Assembly: GCA_026129915.1 (NCBI GenBank)
Contig: JAHCHD010000026.1
Location: 1-43,556, forward strand
DNA length: 43,556 nucleotides
DNA from: Bryobacterales bacterium
GTDB lineage: Bacteria > Acidobacteriota > Terriglobia > Bryobacterales > Bryobacteraceae
Direction of reading: 5' to 3'
Under the pieces are notes generated by a model. The model was not told the DNA's origin. It made no database searches and saw only the letters and a list, made by a program, of their open reading frames with translations. Position 1 is the first letter of the stretch, and each line of letters opens with the position of its first letter. Position numbers and translations under genes: made by a program. Shown piece after piece: positions 32,355 to 43,231 of the stretch.

Positions 32355-34468
32355 CGGGTTCTGAGCAGACGCAAACCGTTGGCAGTCACCAGGATGGTTG
32401 CGCCCACGTCGGCAACCACGGCCATCCACAAGGTAGCGAGTCCAAGCAAAGCAAGTATCGCAAACAGTGCTTTCGAGCCAACCGCCAGCAGCACATTCTG
32501 CCGGACCACGCGCATTGCTCTCTGAGACTGGGCAAGCAGCAGAGGTACCCGGCGCAGGTCGCCATCCCAGATGACGGCATCGGCGGCCTGCAAGGTAACC
32601 TCACTGGCACGTTGCCCGGCAGCGATGGAAAGGCTGGCAGCGGCCATGGCCGGGGCGTCGTTAATGCCGTCGCCTACCATCAGCACCGGCCCGCTGGCGG
32701 ACTCGATCTCGCGGAGTGCGGCCAATTTTTCCTCCGGCAGCAAAGAAGTCCGCACTTCAGAAATGCCCACCACACGCGCGACCGCGGCGCAGTTAGCGGG
32801 GTGGTCCCCGGAGAGCATCACGATACGCGGCACACCCACGGCACCAAGTTCAAGAATGGCGGATGACGCCTCGGGACGGGGAGAATCGGCAAGGGCGGCA
32901 ATCAACCACAGTTGGTCGCCCGAGCCCGCAACGACCAGCGCGCCGCCTTCACCGGAGAGGCCTTGCGTCAGCGCGTCGGCTTCCTGGCTCCAGGCACCGC
33001 GCTGGCGGGCCAGCATAGGACTTCCCACCCACACCGACACGCCCTCCACCACGCCTTCCCCGCCCATGCCGGGAAGCGCGTCGAACTGACTTGCAACTGG
33101 CAGTTCCGCATGCGTCTGGGCGCGGAAGACGATGGCGCGCGCGGCAGGATGTTCGCTGAGCACTTCGACGGCAGCCGCATAGGCAAGTGCATGGCACTCG
33201 TCAACCCCCGGCATGGCAGCAAGACGTCGAACTCTCAAGTTTCCGGTGGTAAGTACGCCAGTCTTGTCAAAGGCCACGGCACGGATAGAAACCGCGCGCT
33301 CCACGGTGTCGCCGCCCCTGACCAGGATTCCCATCCGGGCTAGTGAGGAGATGACCGAAACCATGGTGACGGGCGTAGAAATCACCAGAGCGCAGGGGCA
33401 GGCGATGAGCAACAGAACCAGCGAGTGATAGAACCACTCTCGCCAGTCGTAACCGATGAGCGGAGGCAGCAGCGCAATCGCCGCGGCAAGTGCAATCACG
33501 GCCGGAGTATAGATACGGGCAAAGCGCTCCACCCAGCGCTCGGTGGGAGAGCGCAGCACCTGGGACCGCTGGATGGTTTCCTCCAGACGGGCGGCAAGGG
33601 AGTGGACGGCATCGCGTGAAGCTCGAATGCGCAACGCCCCATTGCCGTTGGTGCTGCCCGCATAGACCGACGTGCCGGGCTGAACTTCGGCGGGGATGAC
33701 CTCGCCGGTAAGCGCAGACTGATCGACCGCGGACCATCCGGTTTCCACGACGCCATCGGCGGGCAGCCGCGCGCCGGGCTTCACCACTAGCAGATCACCC
33801 GCGCGCACCTCATGTGTCGGAACGATTTCAGTAAGGCCGTTGTGGCCCACAACTCGCTCGGCTGATTGGGGCATCCTATCCAGATAGCGCTCGATGGATT
33901 TGCGAACCCGGGCGGCGCTTGCGGCTTCCAGCAGGTGCGCCACTGCGAAGAGGAGTGTTACCAGCGCTCCTTCCATCCAATCCCCAAGCAGCACAGCGCC
34001 CAGCGCGGCCACCGTCACCAGGACGTTCATGTCCGCGTGGCGATGGCGCAGAGATTGCCACCCACGCGGCACAAAATACCGCGTGCTGCAGAGCAAGGAA
34101 ATGCCCAGCACGAAACGCGCGGGAATCTGGCTGGAAGAAATCAGCGGGATTTCCACCAATCCCATGGACAGCATTGCCCCAACTAGAAAAAGGAGTGCGG
34201 AGACTGACGCCAAGTGGACTTGTCCGCGGATGCCGTCACAACCGCCGGCGGGAAGGTCTTCATGGGCAAGTGAAAAGCCAGCACGTTGGACGGCTGCCCT
34301 GAGGGCGGACAGACCTGTGCGTGCAGCGTCAAAGTGAACGGTAACGCACTGGCGCATCAGGTTAAATTGGACGTCCTCCACCCCTGGGCATGCACGCAAG
34401 GCGGCATCGATTACGCGCGACTCGTTGGCGCAATCCATGCCTTGGATCTGAAAGGTGTGCTGGTGCAT
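32297..34468 (-). CDS. Heavy-metal P1B-type ATPase (Zn/Cd/Pb class-like)
   Basis: 723 aa inner-membrane metal exporter. N-terminal HMA domain (1-68) with GMDCANES, where only the first cysteine (C13) of the usual CxxC is kept. Then membrane helices, the actuator loop TGE (254-256), CPC at 357-359 in the ion-conducting helix, the phosphorylation site DKTGVLTTG (D401), SEHPAA (H440-P) and GDGINDAPAM (hinge). CPCALVISTP is the form found in Zn2+/Cd2+/Pb2+ pumps rather than copper pumps. Length is normal. No metal-responsive regulator is adjacent. Confidence 0.9.
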   Translation of the reverse strand: MHQHTFQIQGMDCANESRVIDAALRACPGVEDVQFNLMRQCVTVHFDAARTGLSALRAAVQRAGFSLAHEDLPAGGCDGIRGQVHLASVSALLFLVGAMLSMGLVEIPLISSSQIPARFVLGISLLCSTRYFVPRGWQSLRHRHADMNVLVTVAALGAVLLGDWMEGALVTLLFAVAHLLEAASAARVRKSIERYLDRMPQSAERVVGHNGLTEIVPTHEVRAGDLLVVKPGARLPADGVVETGWSAVDQSALTGEVIPAEVQPGTSVYAGSTNGNGALRIRASRDAVHSLAARLEETIQRSQVLRSPTERWVERFARIYTPAVIALAAAIALLPPLIGYDWREWFYHSLVLLLIACPCALVISTPVTMVSVISSLARMGILVRGGDTVERAVSIRAVAFDKTGVLTTGNLRVRRLAAMPGVDECHALAYAAAVEVLSEHPAARAIVFRAQTHAELPVASQFDALPGMGGEGVVEGVSVWVGSPMLARQRGAWSQEADALTQGLSGEGGALVVAGSGDQLWLIAALADSPRPEASSAILELGAVGVPRIVMLSGDHPANCAAVARVVGISEVRTSLLPEEKLAALREIESASGPVLMVGDGINDAPAMAAASLSIAAGQRASEVTLQAADAVIWDGDLRRVPLLLAQSQRAMRVVRQNVLLAVGSKALFAILALLGLATLWMAVVADVGATILVTANGLRLLRTRHGKEIETNSGVVAPSTSW

Positions 34469-35327
34469 GGTTCAGAGGAGCAACCCCTGGCAGGCGTGGG
34501 AGGGGACACTCACTTAATTGTAGTGGCGCACCGGCGTGGCTCGCTTGAACGGGTTCCCCTGTCCCCCAGGGTTACGACCCAACCGGATTCCACACCGACC
34601 ACGGGAAAGAGCACACTTGGATGTCTGAAAATGAGCACTCCTAACGATAAGAGGGCTATGGACGGCACGCGCGTTGTTATGTCGCTGGCGGCAAAACACT
34701 GGACGAGGAGGCACAAAGACCTCACCATCCAGCATGAACGCGCGTTTAATGCGAAGACGTTCTCACAAGAAGTTAGTCTTAGAAGCGTAAAGGCAGCGGC
34801 AGCAGGAGCAAAAAATGGGCCCAGTGGTTGCAATTGAAACCGCACCTACTTCTCTCTTTGTTCGCATTTTGGCCAAAACAGGGATCCTTGATGGGTCTAT
34901 GGGTACTAGTGTAAGTCTTACGTGGCGCCCGGAGAAATTACACGATTCTCGGAATCTTCTGCATGTGCATGAAACTGGATCGCTTTTCGGCAGTAGAGAT
35001 TTGGCAGGCGACACGAGGGGTAGGTAAATTCTTCGCAGGCGGCATCGTTTTTACTGATATGACACACTCATTTCAAGTACCCGACTCCCCTCAATTATCG
35101 GCCAAATACACTAGATTTTGCCGATTTACGATCATTTTTGATAGGCTTCATGGGAGTACTCGAGGAATTCTGGGTAAGTCGATTCTAGTACGACAAGTAC
35201 CTTTTTGTCGCGGAATCCCCTAGCGCCAGCGCAAAATAGATTCCAGAGCGCAAACCAGCATATATCCCCAAACGGGGTAGGCAGGCACCGCCACTTTAAA
35301 TAAAACAGAGAGCATCGGAGCTCCGTC
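34469..35327. other. Long intergenic region without a recognised gene
   Basis: About 860 bases. Open frames on both strands (for example a 60-codon plus-strand frame ending near 34837) have no recognisable product. The second half, 34840-35300, is visibly richer in A and T than its neighbours. CGGAGCTCCG (35316-35325), a perfect 10-bp palindrome, contains the ribosome site of the following GTG-started gene. Confidence 0.4.
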
Positions 35328-38300
35328 GTGATACCCAGCATTCTTGCCGAATCTCAAAGCCCAGAAATCAAGAAACTCCGCTTATTGATTTCATCATTTC
35401 AAATAACCCTTCTTCCTGCCTTTATACTATCTCTGGCCCTCGTAATTTCCGTGCAAGCCCAGTCCCCTGCCCCGGCACTGTTTAGTGACAGTGTCGGCGT
35501 GGAGGCCCGTGCTCTTGCCGTTGACGAGAAAGACCCCGTACAAGTTCTTCGCAGCCGGGGAGTGGGCCTGCAGAAGAGCGCGGTGCGCGCCCTCGCCTCT
35601 GGAGACGCCGACGTGATGGACTCACAGACGGCTATCCCAGTGGTGCAGCTCAATCTCTTTCCCGACACCCAGATTCCGATGCGCGTGGAGCGCAGGGAAC
35701 CCACGCATGACGGCGTGGGCGTGGTAATTCACGGCTTTGCCGGGACAACCGGAGAGGACCGCGTCATCCTGACCGTTTACGAAGGTGCAATGAGCGGCTC
35801 GGTTCGGCTTTCCAATGGTGAGTTCTACGACGTATTTGTGAAGCCCTCCGGTGAGGGGGAAATCCGCCAGGTCCGGTTCGAGGGTAATCCCGACGGTGCG
35901 GATGATTACATTATTCCTGAAGAGGACCAGAACGGATTGGTGCGGCACGCAAAGGCAAGCCGGCTGAAGGTTCCTGCCGACTTCCAGGCCACCGGGGATA
36001 TGGCGAACTATTCAGGGAATCCGACAATCGTCGACCTACTGATCGCCTACACGGTCCGGACGCGCGATGCCCGGGGAGGGACGGCTGGCGTACTGGCCCA
36101 CATCAATACGATCGTCGCAGAGAGCAATGCTTCATTTTCCAACAGCCAAGTAAACTTGCAATTGCGGTTGGTACACGCCGCTGAAGTTGCCTACGACGAC
36201 TCGCTATCGAACATGAGCTATAACACAGCGCTTTCCGCGCTGCGCCAGACGAGTGACGGGGCGATGGACGAAGTCCACACTCTGCGCAATCAGTATGGGG
36301 CAGACGTGGTTGGACTGCTGGTTTCGCATCCGTTTTCGGGCGGAACTGTCGGGATGGCCTACATGTGTACGAGCTCCCCAGCCAGCTTTGCGCCTTGGGC
36401 GTTTAGTGTTACGCACCAGGGCTACGCAGGCGGGATCTACCTAAGCTTTGCCCATGAAGTAGGGCACAACCTTGGCCTGAATCATGATCCTGCAAACGGG
36501 GGTTCAGGGGGTGGACTTCACACCTACTCAAAGGGCTATCAGCAAAAGACACTCTCTCCCACTTTTTACACGGTGATGGCCTACAGTTCCGGATGCTCGG
36601 GATGCACGCCAGTAGCGAACTTCTCAAACCCACGGGTGACCTATTCAGGCATTCCGATGGGTGTGACAAACGACATCGATGCGGCCGCCACCCTGGACTT
36701 TATGGCCCCGTTTGCTGCCGCCTGGAGATCTGCTCCCGCGCAATCTTGCAGCTACAATGCCAGCCCAACGTCAGTTTCGACGGGCGCGGGGACTGGTACG
36801 AGTTCTGTTTCGGTGACCACCACCTCGGGCTGCGCGTGGACGGCCACGTCCAATGCTTCTTGGATTACGGTAACGTCGGGTTCGTCCGGGACGGGCAACG
36901 GAAGCGCAACTCTCAGCTTTGCTGCGAATCCCAATGCCACTTCGCGCTCTGGAACGGCGACTGTTGCCGGCCGGACGGTGACAGTTACCCAGGCGGCTGC
37001 GGCAGCCTGCAGTTACACCCTCAGCGCTACTTCGCTATCTACTTCCAACACCGGGGGATCCGGTTCGGTGAACGTCACTTCGACTTCCGGCTGCGCGTGG
37101 AACGCTGGTTCCAACGCGGCCTGGATCACTGTGAGCGCTGGCGCTAGCGGTTCCGGCAGCGGCACGGTCTCGCTGAGCTTTGCTGCGAATCCAAACACCA
37201 CTTCGCGTACCGGCACCGTGACCATCGCGGGACAGACCGTCACCGTCACTCAGGCGGCAGCGCCCTGTGTCTACACCCTTAGCGCCACTTCGCTATCAAC
37301 TTCCAATGCCGGCGGTTCCGGCGCGGTGAACGTCACTTCGACTTCCGGCTGCTCCTGGAACGCTGGTTCCAACGCGGCCTGGATCACCGTGAGCGCTGGC
37401 GCTAGCGGTTCTGGCAGCGGCACGGTCTCGCTGAGCTTTGCTGCGAATCCAAACACCACTTCGCGTACCGGCACTGTCACCATCGCGGGACAGACTGTTA
37501 CCGTCACGCAACCCGGAACACCGGCTCCGATCGTTTGTTCATACACAGTAACCCCGACCAGCATTTCCATGCCGAGCAACGGTGGTGGATCCAACGTGTC
37601 CATCGTCGCCGATGGCGCGTGTTCCTGGAGTGCTTCGTCTCAGGCTGGATGGGTTGGCATTAGCAGTGCGACTGGCACGGGAAATGGCACACTCGCCCTC
37701 ACCGTTGCCGCAAACTCAACCACGAGCAGCCGAACTGGCACGCTTACCGTAGCCGGGCAAGCAGTGACGATCACGCAGGCGGGACAGACCGTCCTGCCTG
37801 TGCTGACGCTCTCACAATCCCAACTCACCATGAACGGGTCTTCCAATTCCGAGGTGCCCACGCAGAGCACGGTGGGCGTGTCTACCGGATCAGCATCGCT
37901 CACCTACAGCGTGGGTGGTTCCATCCCGACCTGGCTGGTGGTCAGCAATGCGAGCGGCTCAACTCCCGGCTCTTTGGGAATCAGCGCATCGCCCACAAAT
38001 CTGAACCCAGGCACTTACTCGGCAACCATCCTGGTATCCTCCTCTGGGACGTCCAATGGTCAGGCATCTCTGCAGGTAACCTTCACCGTCACGTCGCCGG
38101 TAACCATTCGTGCGACGCCGACGGCGCTGTCGTTCAAGCTAACCACGGCAAGCGCGGAAACCACACAGACCGCGCGACTGTGGCCCTCCAACAAGAACGT
38201 CTCCCTAGGCTTCCAGAAATCCGCAGCCAACTGGCTGAGCTTCTCGGCCACGGAAGGCAATGCAAATTGGCTGTTGAATGTGCGCGCGAATCCGGTGGGC

Positions 38301-39140
38301 CTGCCCGCTGGTACTTACGATGCCTCCATCACCGTCGCTTGCCATTCAGCTTCGTGCTCTAACTTCACTATTCCGGTGCGAATGGAAGTGACTTCGGCCA
38401 CCTCATCAGATAACCAGCGCAAGGCCAAGCTGGCCTCCGGCGGCGTGGTGAGCGCGGCCAGCTATGAGCAGGGCGTGTCTGAGGGCAGCTGGGTGAGTAT
38501 CTTCGGAGAGAACCTGGCAGAAGCAGCGCGCGTTTGGAGCATTGGCGATTTCACAGGAAATCGCATGCCCACTACGCTGGACGGCGTCAGGGTTCGGGTG
38601 GACGGCAAGCCAGCTCCCATCCACTACATCAGCGGGGGCCAGGTGAACATTCAGATCCCCGCCGGAGTCCGGCCGGGCTGGGTACGGCTGGAGATCGAAG
38701 GGCCGTTCGGCAAGGATGAAAGCTTTGTCTACTCTGCGGCACAGACTCCAGGCCTGTTCCAGTTCGACAACAACGGCCAGGTGGCGGCAATTACGCCGGA
38801 AGGAAAGCCTGTGATGAGGAGAACCGCGGAGGCGCCGCCAAACAGCGAAGCTGCTCGCCCTGGCCAGGTAATCTCGATCTTCGGCACTGGCTTTGGGCCC
38901 ACGAGCCCACGTGTGGAACCGGGCTTCGTGTTCTCTGGAGCGGCCAACCTGGTTGCCCAGGGCGCAGTGGAGGTCACCATCGGCGGCAAGCCGGCTAAGG
39001 TGCACTTCGCTGGGTTATCTGGCGCCGGATTAAACCAACTGAACGTCGAGGTTCCGTCGCTACCGGCAGGAGATCACATGGTGGAATTGGTGATCAACGG
39101 CATTCCCGCACAGTTTGGTGGGAAGCTGGCAGTCCAGTAA
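35328..39140 (+). CDS. Secreted metzincin protease with BACON repeats and TIGR03437 C-terminal domain
   Basis: 1270 aa from a GTG preceded by CGGAG. Hydrophobic export segment about 25-45. The catalytic domain (about 220-470) has [12 protein letters not shown] at 376-387, the HExxHxxGxxHD zinc motif of metzincins (reprolysin-like), and YTVMAYS as the Met-turn. From about 474 four BACON-type repeats follow, each starting with Cys-Tyr (at 474, 561, 647 and 737) and containing a SGC.W...SNA.WI block and a final TVTVTQ strand. Two further Ig-like modules (about 823-1025) and the C-terminal TIGR03437 domain ([10 protein letters not shown] to FGGKLAVQ, about 1038-1270) complete it. Likely an extracellular protease whose tail binds a surface or mucin/glycan. 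Confidence 0.85.
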   Translation: MIPSILAESQSPEIKKLRLLISSFQITLLPAFILSLALVISVQAQSPAPALFSDSVGVEARALAVDEKDPVQVLRSRGVGLQKSAVRALASGDADVMDSQTAIPVVQLNLFPDTQIPMRVERREPTHDGVGVVIHGFAGTTGEDRVILTVYEGAMSGSVRLSNGEFYDVFVKPSGEGEIRQVRFEGNPDGADDYIIPEEDQNGLVRHAKASRLKVPADFQATGDMANYSGNPTIVDLLIAYTVRTRDARGGTAGVLAHINTIVAESNASFSNSQVNLQLRLVHAAEVAYDDSLSNMSYNTALSALRQTSDGAMDEVHTLRNQYGADVVGLLVSHPFSGGTVGMAYMCTSSPASFAPWAFSVTHQGYAGGIYLSFAHEVGHNLGLNHDPANGGSGGGLHTYSKGYQQKTLSPTFYTVMAYSSGCSGCTPVANFSNPRVTYSGIPMGVTNDIDAAATLDFMAPFAAAWRSAPAQSCSYNASPTSVSTGAGTGTSSVSVTTTSGCAWTATSNASWITVTSGSSGTGNGSATLSFAANPNATSRSGTATVAGRTVTVTQAAAAACSYTLSATSLSTSNTGGSGSVNVTSTSGCAWNAGSNAAWITVSAGASGSGSGTVSLSFAANPNTTSRTGTVTIAGQTVTVTQAAAPCVYTLSATSLSTSNAGGSGAVNVTSTSGCSWNAGSNAAWITVSAGASGSGSGTVSLSFAANPNTTSRTGTVTIAGQTVTVTQPGTPAPIVCSYTVTPTSISMPSNGGGSNVSIVADGACSWSASSQAGWVGISSATGTGNGTLALTVAANSTTSSRTGTLTVAGQAVTITQAGQTVLPVLTLSQSQLTMNGSSNSEVPTQSTVGVSTGSASLTYSVGGSIPTWLVVSNASGSTPGSLGISASPTNLNPGTYSATILVSSSGTSNGQASLQVTFTVTSPVTIRATPTALSFKLTTASAETTQTARLWPSNKNVSLGFQKSAANWLSFSATEGNANWLLNVRANPVGLPAGTYDASITVACHSASCSNFTIPVRMEVTSATSSDNQRKAKLASGGVVSAASYEQGVSEGSWVSIFGENLAEAARVWSIGDFTGNRMPTTLDGVRVRVDGKPAPIHYISGGQVNIQIPAGVRPGWVRLEIEGPFGKDESFVYSAAQTPGLFQFDNNGQVAAITPEGKPVMRRTAEAPPNSEAARPGQVISIFGTGFGPTSPRVEPGFVFSGAANLVAQGAVEVTIGGKPAKVHFAGLSGAGLNQLNVEVPSLPAGDHMVELVINGIPAQFGGKLAVQ
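37008..37523 (+). repeat. Tandem DNA duplication of a BACON-coding unit
   Basis: Two units with a period of exactly 258 bases (37008-37265 and 37266-37523), identical by eye at roughly nine of ten positions; the central 150 bases differ at only a few sites, many synonymous. The flanking repeats (36747-37007 and from 37536) are much more diverged, so this pair is the most recent duplication or was homogenised by gene conversion. Confidence 0.85.
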
Positions 39141-39291
39141 AGGACAAACGGCCTAGCCAACGCGCCACACCCCTGCGCTGCCAGTTGTCGTCGAAACGGC
39201 AAGGGCGATATGCTCAGGAGGCTGCCGTTGTGGCTGGGCCGTTTCCATCTTGGTCCCGCAGAATCCAAACGGCACTTGAGGAAGAGTCACC

Positions 39292-41163
39292 ATGGGTTGT
39301 TCTATTGCACGTCGCCTTAGTGCGCGTCGTCTTAATGCGCTTCATTCTTTTGCACTTCGCGGAATCTCCCTAGCCTGTTTGGCTGGCCTTTGTCTGGTAA
39401 CCGCGCTGGCGCAGATTCCCCGACCGGAGTTCCCGCAGCCGCAGTGGGAGCGTAGCGAGTGGATGACCCTCAACGGCGCCTGGCAATTCCGCTTCGATAC
39501 CGAAGATGAAGGCATTCGCGCGGGCTGGTTCCGGGAAGCGCAGAACTGGCCACAGTCAATCACTGTTCCTTTCGCCTGGGAGACCAAACTCAGCGGCGTT
39601 GGAGTTACTGAGTTTCGCGAGCGCGCCTGGTATCAGCGGCGTTTCGAAATTTCCTCCGCATGGCTGCAGAAGCGGGTGCTGCTGCGTTTTGGCGCAGTGG
39701 ACTACAGGGCGCACGTGTGGGTGAACGGGACGCTGGCCGGTTTCCACGAAGGTGGGCAGGTGCCCTTTTCGCTGGACGTTACAAAGCTCTTGCGGCAGGG
39801 AGCTAACTTGGTGACTGTGCGCGTGGAGGATCCCCCGCAAGACCGTGCGATCCCTCGCGGCAAACAATACTGGGAGCCCCAGTCACGAGGCATCTTCTAC
39901 ACCCGCACCAGCGGTATCTGGCAGCCGGTATGGCTGGAAAGCGTAGGCCAGAGTTACCTGGATTCAGCGCGCTTTGACTTCAATCACGAAGGCCGGGCCA
40001 GCTTCGACATTCGCATTGGCGAACCCGCGGGCGAGCTTGAGGCAGAGGCGGTGGTGTTATGGGAAGGCAAGCCTGTGGCGCGCAGCCGTGCGACCGCGGT
40101 GGGAGAAAAAGCAATTGTTTCTCTGGCCGTGGAGAATCCGCGGGTATGGTCGCTGACGAGCCCCAACCTTTACGATGTGGAGTTCACGCTATTCCGTGAT
40201 GGACAACCTATTGACAAGGTAAAGAGTTACGCGGGTTTTCGCACCGTGGAAATTCGCAACGGGGAGTTTCTGCTCAACAACCGGCGCGTGTATTTGAAAT
40301 TCGTCCTCGATCAGGGCTACTGGCCAGAGAGCACGGTAACCCCGCCCAGCGACCAGGCGATGATTCGAGACATCGAGCTTAGTCAGCAAATGGGCTTCAA
40401 CGGGGCTCGCAAGCACCAGAAGGTGGAAGACCCCCGTTACCTCTACTGGGCGGACAAGATGGGCTTTCTGGTTTCGGGCGAAATGGCCAACACCTTTCCT
40501 ATCCGCTACGACGAACGCTCCATCCGCCTGTTCACACGGGAATGGATGGAGGCAGTTGAACGCGACATCAACCACCCCTCCCTGGTGATGTGGGTCCCGC
40601 TAAACGAGAGTTGGGGAGTACCGGATGTGAGCGATGCCCGCCAGCGCGACTACATTCGATCGCTGTACTACCTGACGAAGAGTCTCGACGGCACACGGCC
40701 GGTGATTGGCAACGACGGATGGGAACAGGTGGACACGACGGACTTGATGAGCCTGCATGACTACGCTCGCGATGGAGAGTTGTTGACGCGCAAGTACCGA
40801 AGCCTCTCGAACGTGCCGGGTACCGTGATTCCCAGCAACGGCCGACCCGCCCTTGCGCCGCAGGTAGTTTACAACGGCACTCCCTACTTCCTGAGTGAGT
40901 TTGGCGGCATTGCGACGATTTTGGAGGGCCAGCAGACGGCCGACAACGCCTGGGGGTACGCTGGGGTGGAGAAGACCCAGGAAAGCGCCATGGCCCGCCT
41001 GAGGAGCCTTTACGAGGCACTGAGTGACCTGCCGCAGTTCATTGGCATCTGCTACACCCAAATCACGGACGTCGAACAGGAGATCAACGGACTTTACACC
41101 GCTGACCGCAAGCCCAAGTTTCCGCCAGAGGAAGTGAAGAAGTTGAACGACATGCTGCGCTGA
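39292..41163 (+). CDS. Secreted glycoside hydrolase family 2 enzyme
   Basis: 623 aa. Signal peptide about 24-41 (ISLACLAGLCLVTALAQ) after an unusually long basic stretch, so a later start cannot be excluded. GH2 architecture: N-terminal jelly-roll sugar-binding domain (LNGAWQFRFD, VWVNGTLAGFHEGG), Ig-like domain (about 225-325), then a TIM barrel with WVPLNESWG (acid/base E439) and FLSEFGG (nucleophile E536). Family members hydrolyse beta-galactosides, beta-glucuronides or beta-mannosides; the C-terminal beta domains of E. coli LacZ are missing, as usual for the shorter members. AGGAAGAG precedes the ATG. Neighbouring protease and der are not obviously related. Confidence 0.9.
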   Translation: MGCSIARRLSARRLNALHSFALRGISLACLAGLCLVTALAQIPRPEFPQPQWERSEWMTLNGAWQFRFDTEDEGIRAGWFREAQNWPQSITVPFAWETKLSGVGVTEFRERAWYQRRFEISSAWLQKRVLLRFGAVDYRAHVWVNGTLAGFHEGGQVPFSLDVTKLLRQGANLVTVRVEDPPQDRAIPRGKQYWEPQSRGIFYTRTSGIWQPVWLESVGQSYLDSARFDFNHEGRASFDIRIGEPAGELEAEAVVLWEGKPVARSRATAVGEKAIVSLAVENPRVWSLTSPNLYDVEFTLFRDGQPIDKVKSYAGFRTVEIRNGEFLLNNRRVYLKFVLDQGYWPESTVTPPSDQAMIRDIELSQQMGFNGARKHQKVEDPRYLYWADKMGFLVSGEMANTFPIRYDERSIRLFTREWMEAVERDINHPSLVMWVPLNESWGVPDVSDARQRDYIRSLYYLTKSLDGTRPVIGNDGWEQVDTTDLMSLHDYARDGELLTRKYRSLSNVPGTVIPSNGRPALAPQVVYNGTPYFLSEFGGIATILEGQQTADNAWGYAGVEKTQESAMARLRSLYEALSDLPQFIGICYTQITDVEQEINGLYTADRKPKFPPEEVKKLNDMLR

Positions 41164-41247
41164 TGGATGCCAATTTCCTAGCGTGAGCATGTACGGTGGC
41201 ATGCCGTTGAGAGCCGCCATTTTATCCCGGTGCTACCATAGCAGGCG

Positions 41248-42612
41248 ATGGAAACGGAGAATCAGGCACTCCCGCTAGTGGTGATCGTCGGGCGGCCAAA
41301 TGTCGGCAAGAGTACGCTGTTTAACGCCATCACAGGAACGCGGCGCGCGATTGTTGGTGACGAACCAGGCATCACTCGCGATCGCATCAACGGGCGCGCC
41401 ACTCACCGGGGCAGGGACTTCCGCGTCACCGATACGGGCGGCATTGTCATCGACGACAGCGCCTTCATCCCGTCCCAGATTCTGAAGCAGGCACGGGTGG
41501 CCTTCGACGAAGCGCAGGCCATTATCTACGTAATCGATGGCCGCACGGAAATTACGGCGGCTGATCGCGACCTGTTGCGGATGCTGCGCGCCGAGGGCAA
41601 GCGGGTGACCCTGGCGGTAAACAAGATCGACGCCCCCTCCCGCGAGAGCCTGATGGGCGATTTCTACGAACTGGGCATCGAGCACATGTTCCCGGTATCG
41701 GCCGAGCACAAGATTGGCATCCGCGAGATGCTCGATCATGTCACCTCGGACTTCCCGGTGAAGGAAGCTCCTGCTGAGCTTGATCCGCAAGAGGCAGAAG
41801 CGGGAATAACCGCGGAGGAAACCGTGGCTCCCCGGCGTCCGATCCGCGTGGCGATTATCGGCCGTCCCAATGTAGGCAAGAGCACGTTGCTGAATGCGCT
41901 GACCGGCGAAGAGCGCGCCATTGTGTCGCCCGTCGCCGGAACGACTCGCGACGCCGTGGATGAACTTGTGACCCGCAACGGTGCTCAGTTTCTATTCGTG
42001 GATACGGCAGGCATCCGCCGCAAGGGCAAGACGCACATGATGGCCGAGAAGCTTAGCGTGGTGATGGCGCGCAAGCACATGGAGTTGGCCGACGTGGTGT
42101 TGCTGGTTCTGGACGCCGAGGAAGGCATTGTTGGTTCTGACGCCACCATTGCCGGATACGCGCACGAGGAGGGCAAACCGCTCATTCTGGTGGTGAACAA
42201 GTGGGATGCCTATAAGGGCAGTGGTAAGCGCCAATTTGAGCGCGATCTTCGGGGGGACCTGAAGTTCCTCGAGTACGCACCGGTTGTGGTGATTTCCGCC
42301 CTGAAGCAGGATGGCGTTCAGCGCATCTACCCTGCGATTCAGCGTGTATACCAGGCAGCCTCCAAGCGCGTGGGCACGGGCGAACTGAACCGCTTCGCTT
42401 CGTTCCTGAACATCCGCGAAACAAACAGGATCTACTACATGACGCAGGTGGCCATCCGCCCGCCTACCTTTGTGCTTTTTGTCGACAAGGCACAGGAGCT
42501 TCACTTTTCCACAGAACGCTACGTCGTCAACCAGCTACGGGAAGCTTTTGGCTTTGAGGGGACGCCCATCCGCGTAAAGGTGCGCACAAAGCGGGGCAAG
42601 AAGGGCTCGTAG
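41248..42612 (+). CDS. der: GTPase Der (EngA), 50S ribosome assembly factor
   Basis: 454 aa. Two tandem Era-like GTPase domains followed by a KH-like domain, the defining Der layout. First P-loop GRPNVGKSTLFNAITG at about 15-30, with DTGG and NKID; second GRPNVGKSTLLNALTG near 205-220, with DTAGI, and NKWD. The C-terminal 110 residues (about 345-454) end in a basic KVRTKRGKKGS tail. Length and motif order are normal for an essential, conserved protein that acts in large-subunit maturation. Confidence 0.97.
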   Translation: METENQALPLVVIVGRPNVGKSTLFNAITGTRRAIVGDEPGITRDRINGRATHRGRDFRVTDTGGIVIDDSAFIPSQILKQARVAFDEAQAIIYVIDGRTEITAADRDLLRMLRAEGKRVTLAVNKIDAPSRESLMGDFYELGIEHMFPVSAEHKIGIREMLDHVTSDFPVKEAPAELDPQEAEAGITAEETVAPRRPIRVAIIGRPNVGKSTLLNALTGEERAIVSPVAGTTRDAVDELVTRNGAQFLFVDTAGIRRKGKTHMMAEKLSVVMARKHMELADVVLLVLDAEEGIVGSDATIAGYAHEEGKPLILVVNKWDAYKGSGKRQFERDLRGDLKFLEYAPVVVISALKQDGVQRIYPAIQRVYQAASKRVGTGELNRFASFLNIRETNRIYYMTQVAIRPPTFVLFVDKAQELHFSTERYVVNQLREAFGFEGTPIRVKVRTKRGKKGS

Positions 42613-42627
42613 TCCGCGCGGCGTGCG

Positions 42628-43221
42628 TCATCTGCGTGGACAGCGTAGCAGGACGCGTTGCACGGGAAACTCCGCCACGGCCCGGCGGAGAGATGCGCCA
42701 GGCAATAGCGCGGACGCATGCTGCAGTGCGGCAATCCCGTCCGGGCTTGGGTCCCAAACGTAGACGTCGGCGCGAGCCTCGTAATCGTAGCGGCAGTAGA
42801 GGGGCGGATGATTGGCAAGAGCGTCCTGCAAGGCATCGAGAAAGCACCGGCGTTGGAGCCAGCGGCGCGTTCGGGCAGCCTCCACGGCGACTGGCAGCGT
42901 CCGGCGGCCGTTGGCCAGTTCCATGGTACGTAGTTCGCCGAGCAGAAAAGGCCGCTCGGGCCAGGGGTCCGGCAGTTCCGCCAGGCACTGCGCCGCGGCC
43001 TCCGCGGCTGCAAAGCCCTGCCAGCGCAGGCGGGACATTCCCTTCACGAAGGTCCCGCGCTCCAGGATGGCAGCGATCCGCGGAGCATCCTTGCCGGCAA
43101 CGCTCACCAGCAACTCCACCAGATCGCGCACGGCGATTCGCTGCTGCCGCACCTGGGTAAGGGAGATGGCACCCGCATCGTCCTTGCTAATCTTGACGAG
43201 TATTTCTGACTCCGGCTGCAT
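42628..43221 (-). CDS. Conserved-looking protein of unknown function
   Basis: 197 aa from the ATG at 43221. The open frame continues to 43398, but the extra residues run inside the divergent gene and look unlike protein. Not recognised. Visible: a helical N-terminal half (residues 20-90, VRDLVELLVSVAG and RIAAILERG), an Arg/Leu-rich centre (RRWLQRRCFLDALQDAL) and an aromatic patch (YCRYDYEARADVYVW). No signal peptide or membrane segment. Starts 21 bases from a divergent small gene, suggesting shared control. Confidence 0.55.
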   Translation of the reverse strand: MQPESEILVKISKDDAGAISLTQVRQQRIAVRDLVELLVSVAGKDAPRIAAILERGTFVKGMSRLRWQGFAAAEAAAQCLAELPDPWPERPFLLGELRTMELANGRRTLPVAVEAARTRRWLQRRCFLDALQDALANHPPLYCRYDYEARADVYVWDPSPDGIAALQHASALLPGASLRRAVAEFPVQRVLLRCPRR

Positions 43222-43231
43222 GGCTGCCTCT

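Noticed and set aside
34510..34845. 111-codon minus-strand frame upstream of the metal ATPase
   Set aside because: No recognisable product or ribosome site; hydrophobic patches appear to be chance.
34838..35327. Possible CRISPR or tRNA in the AT-richer gap
   Set aside because: No regularly spaced repeats and no cloverleaf or GTTCGA-type arm were found.
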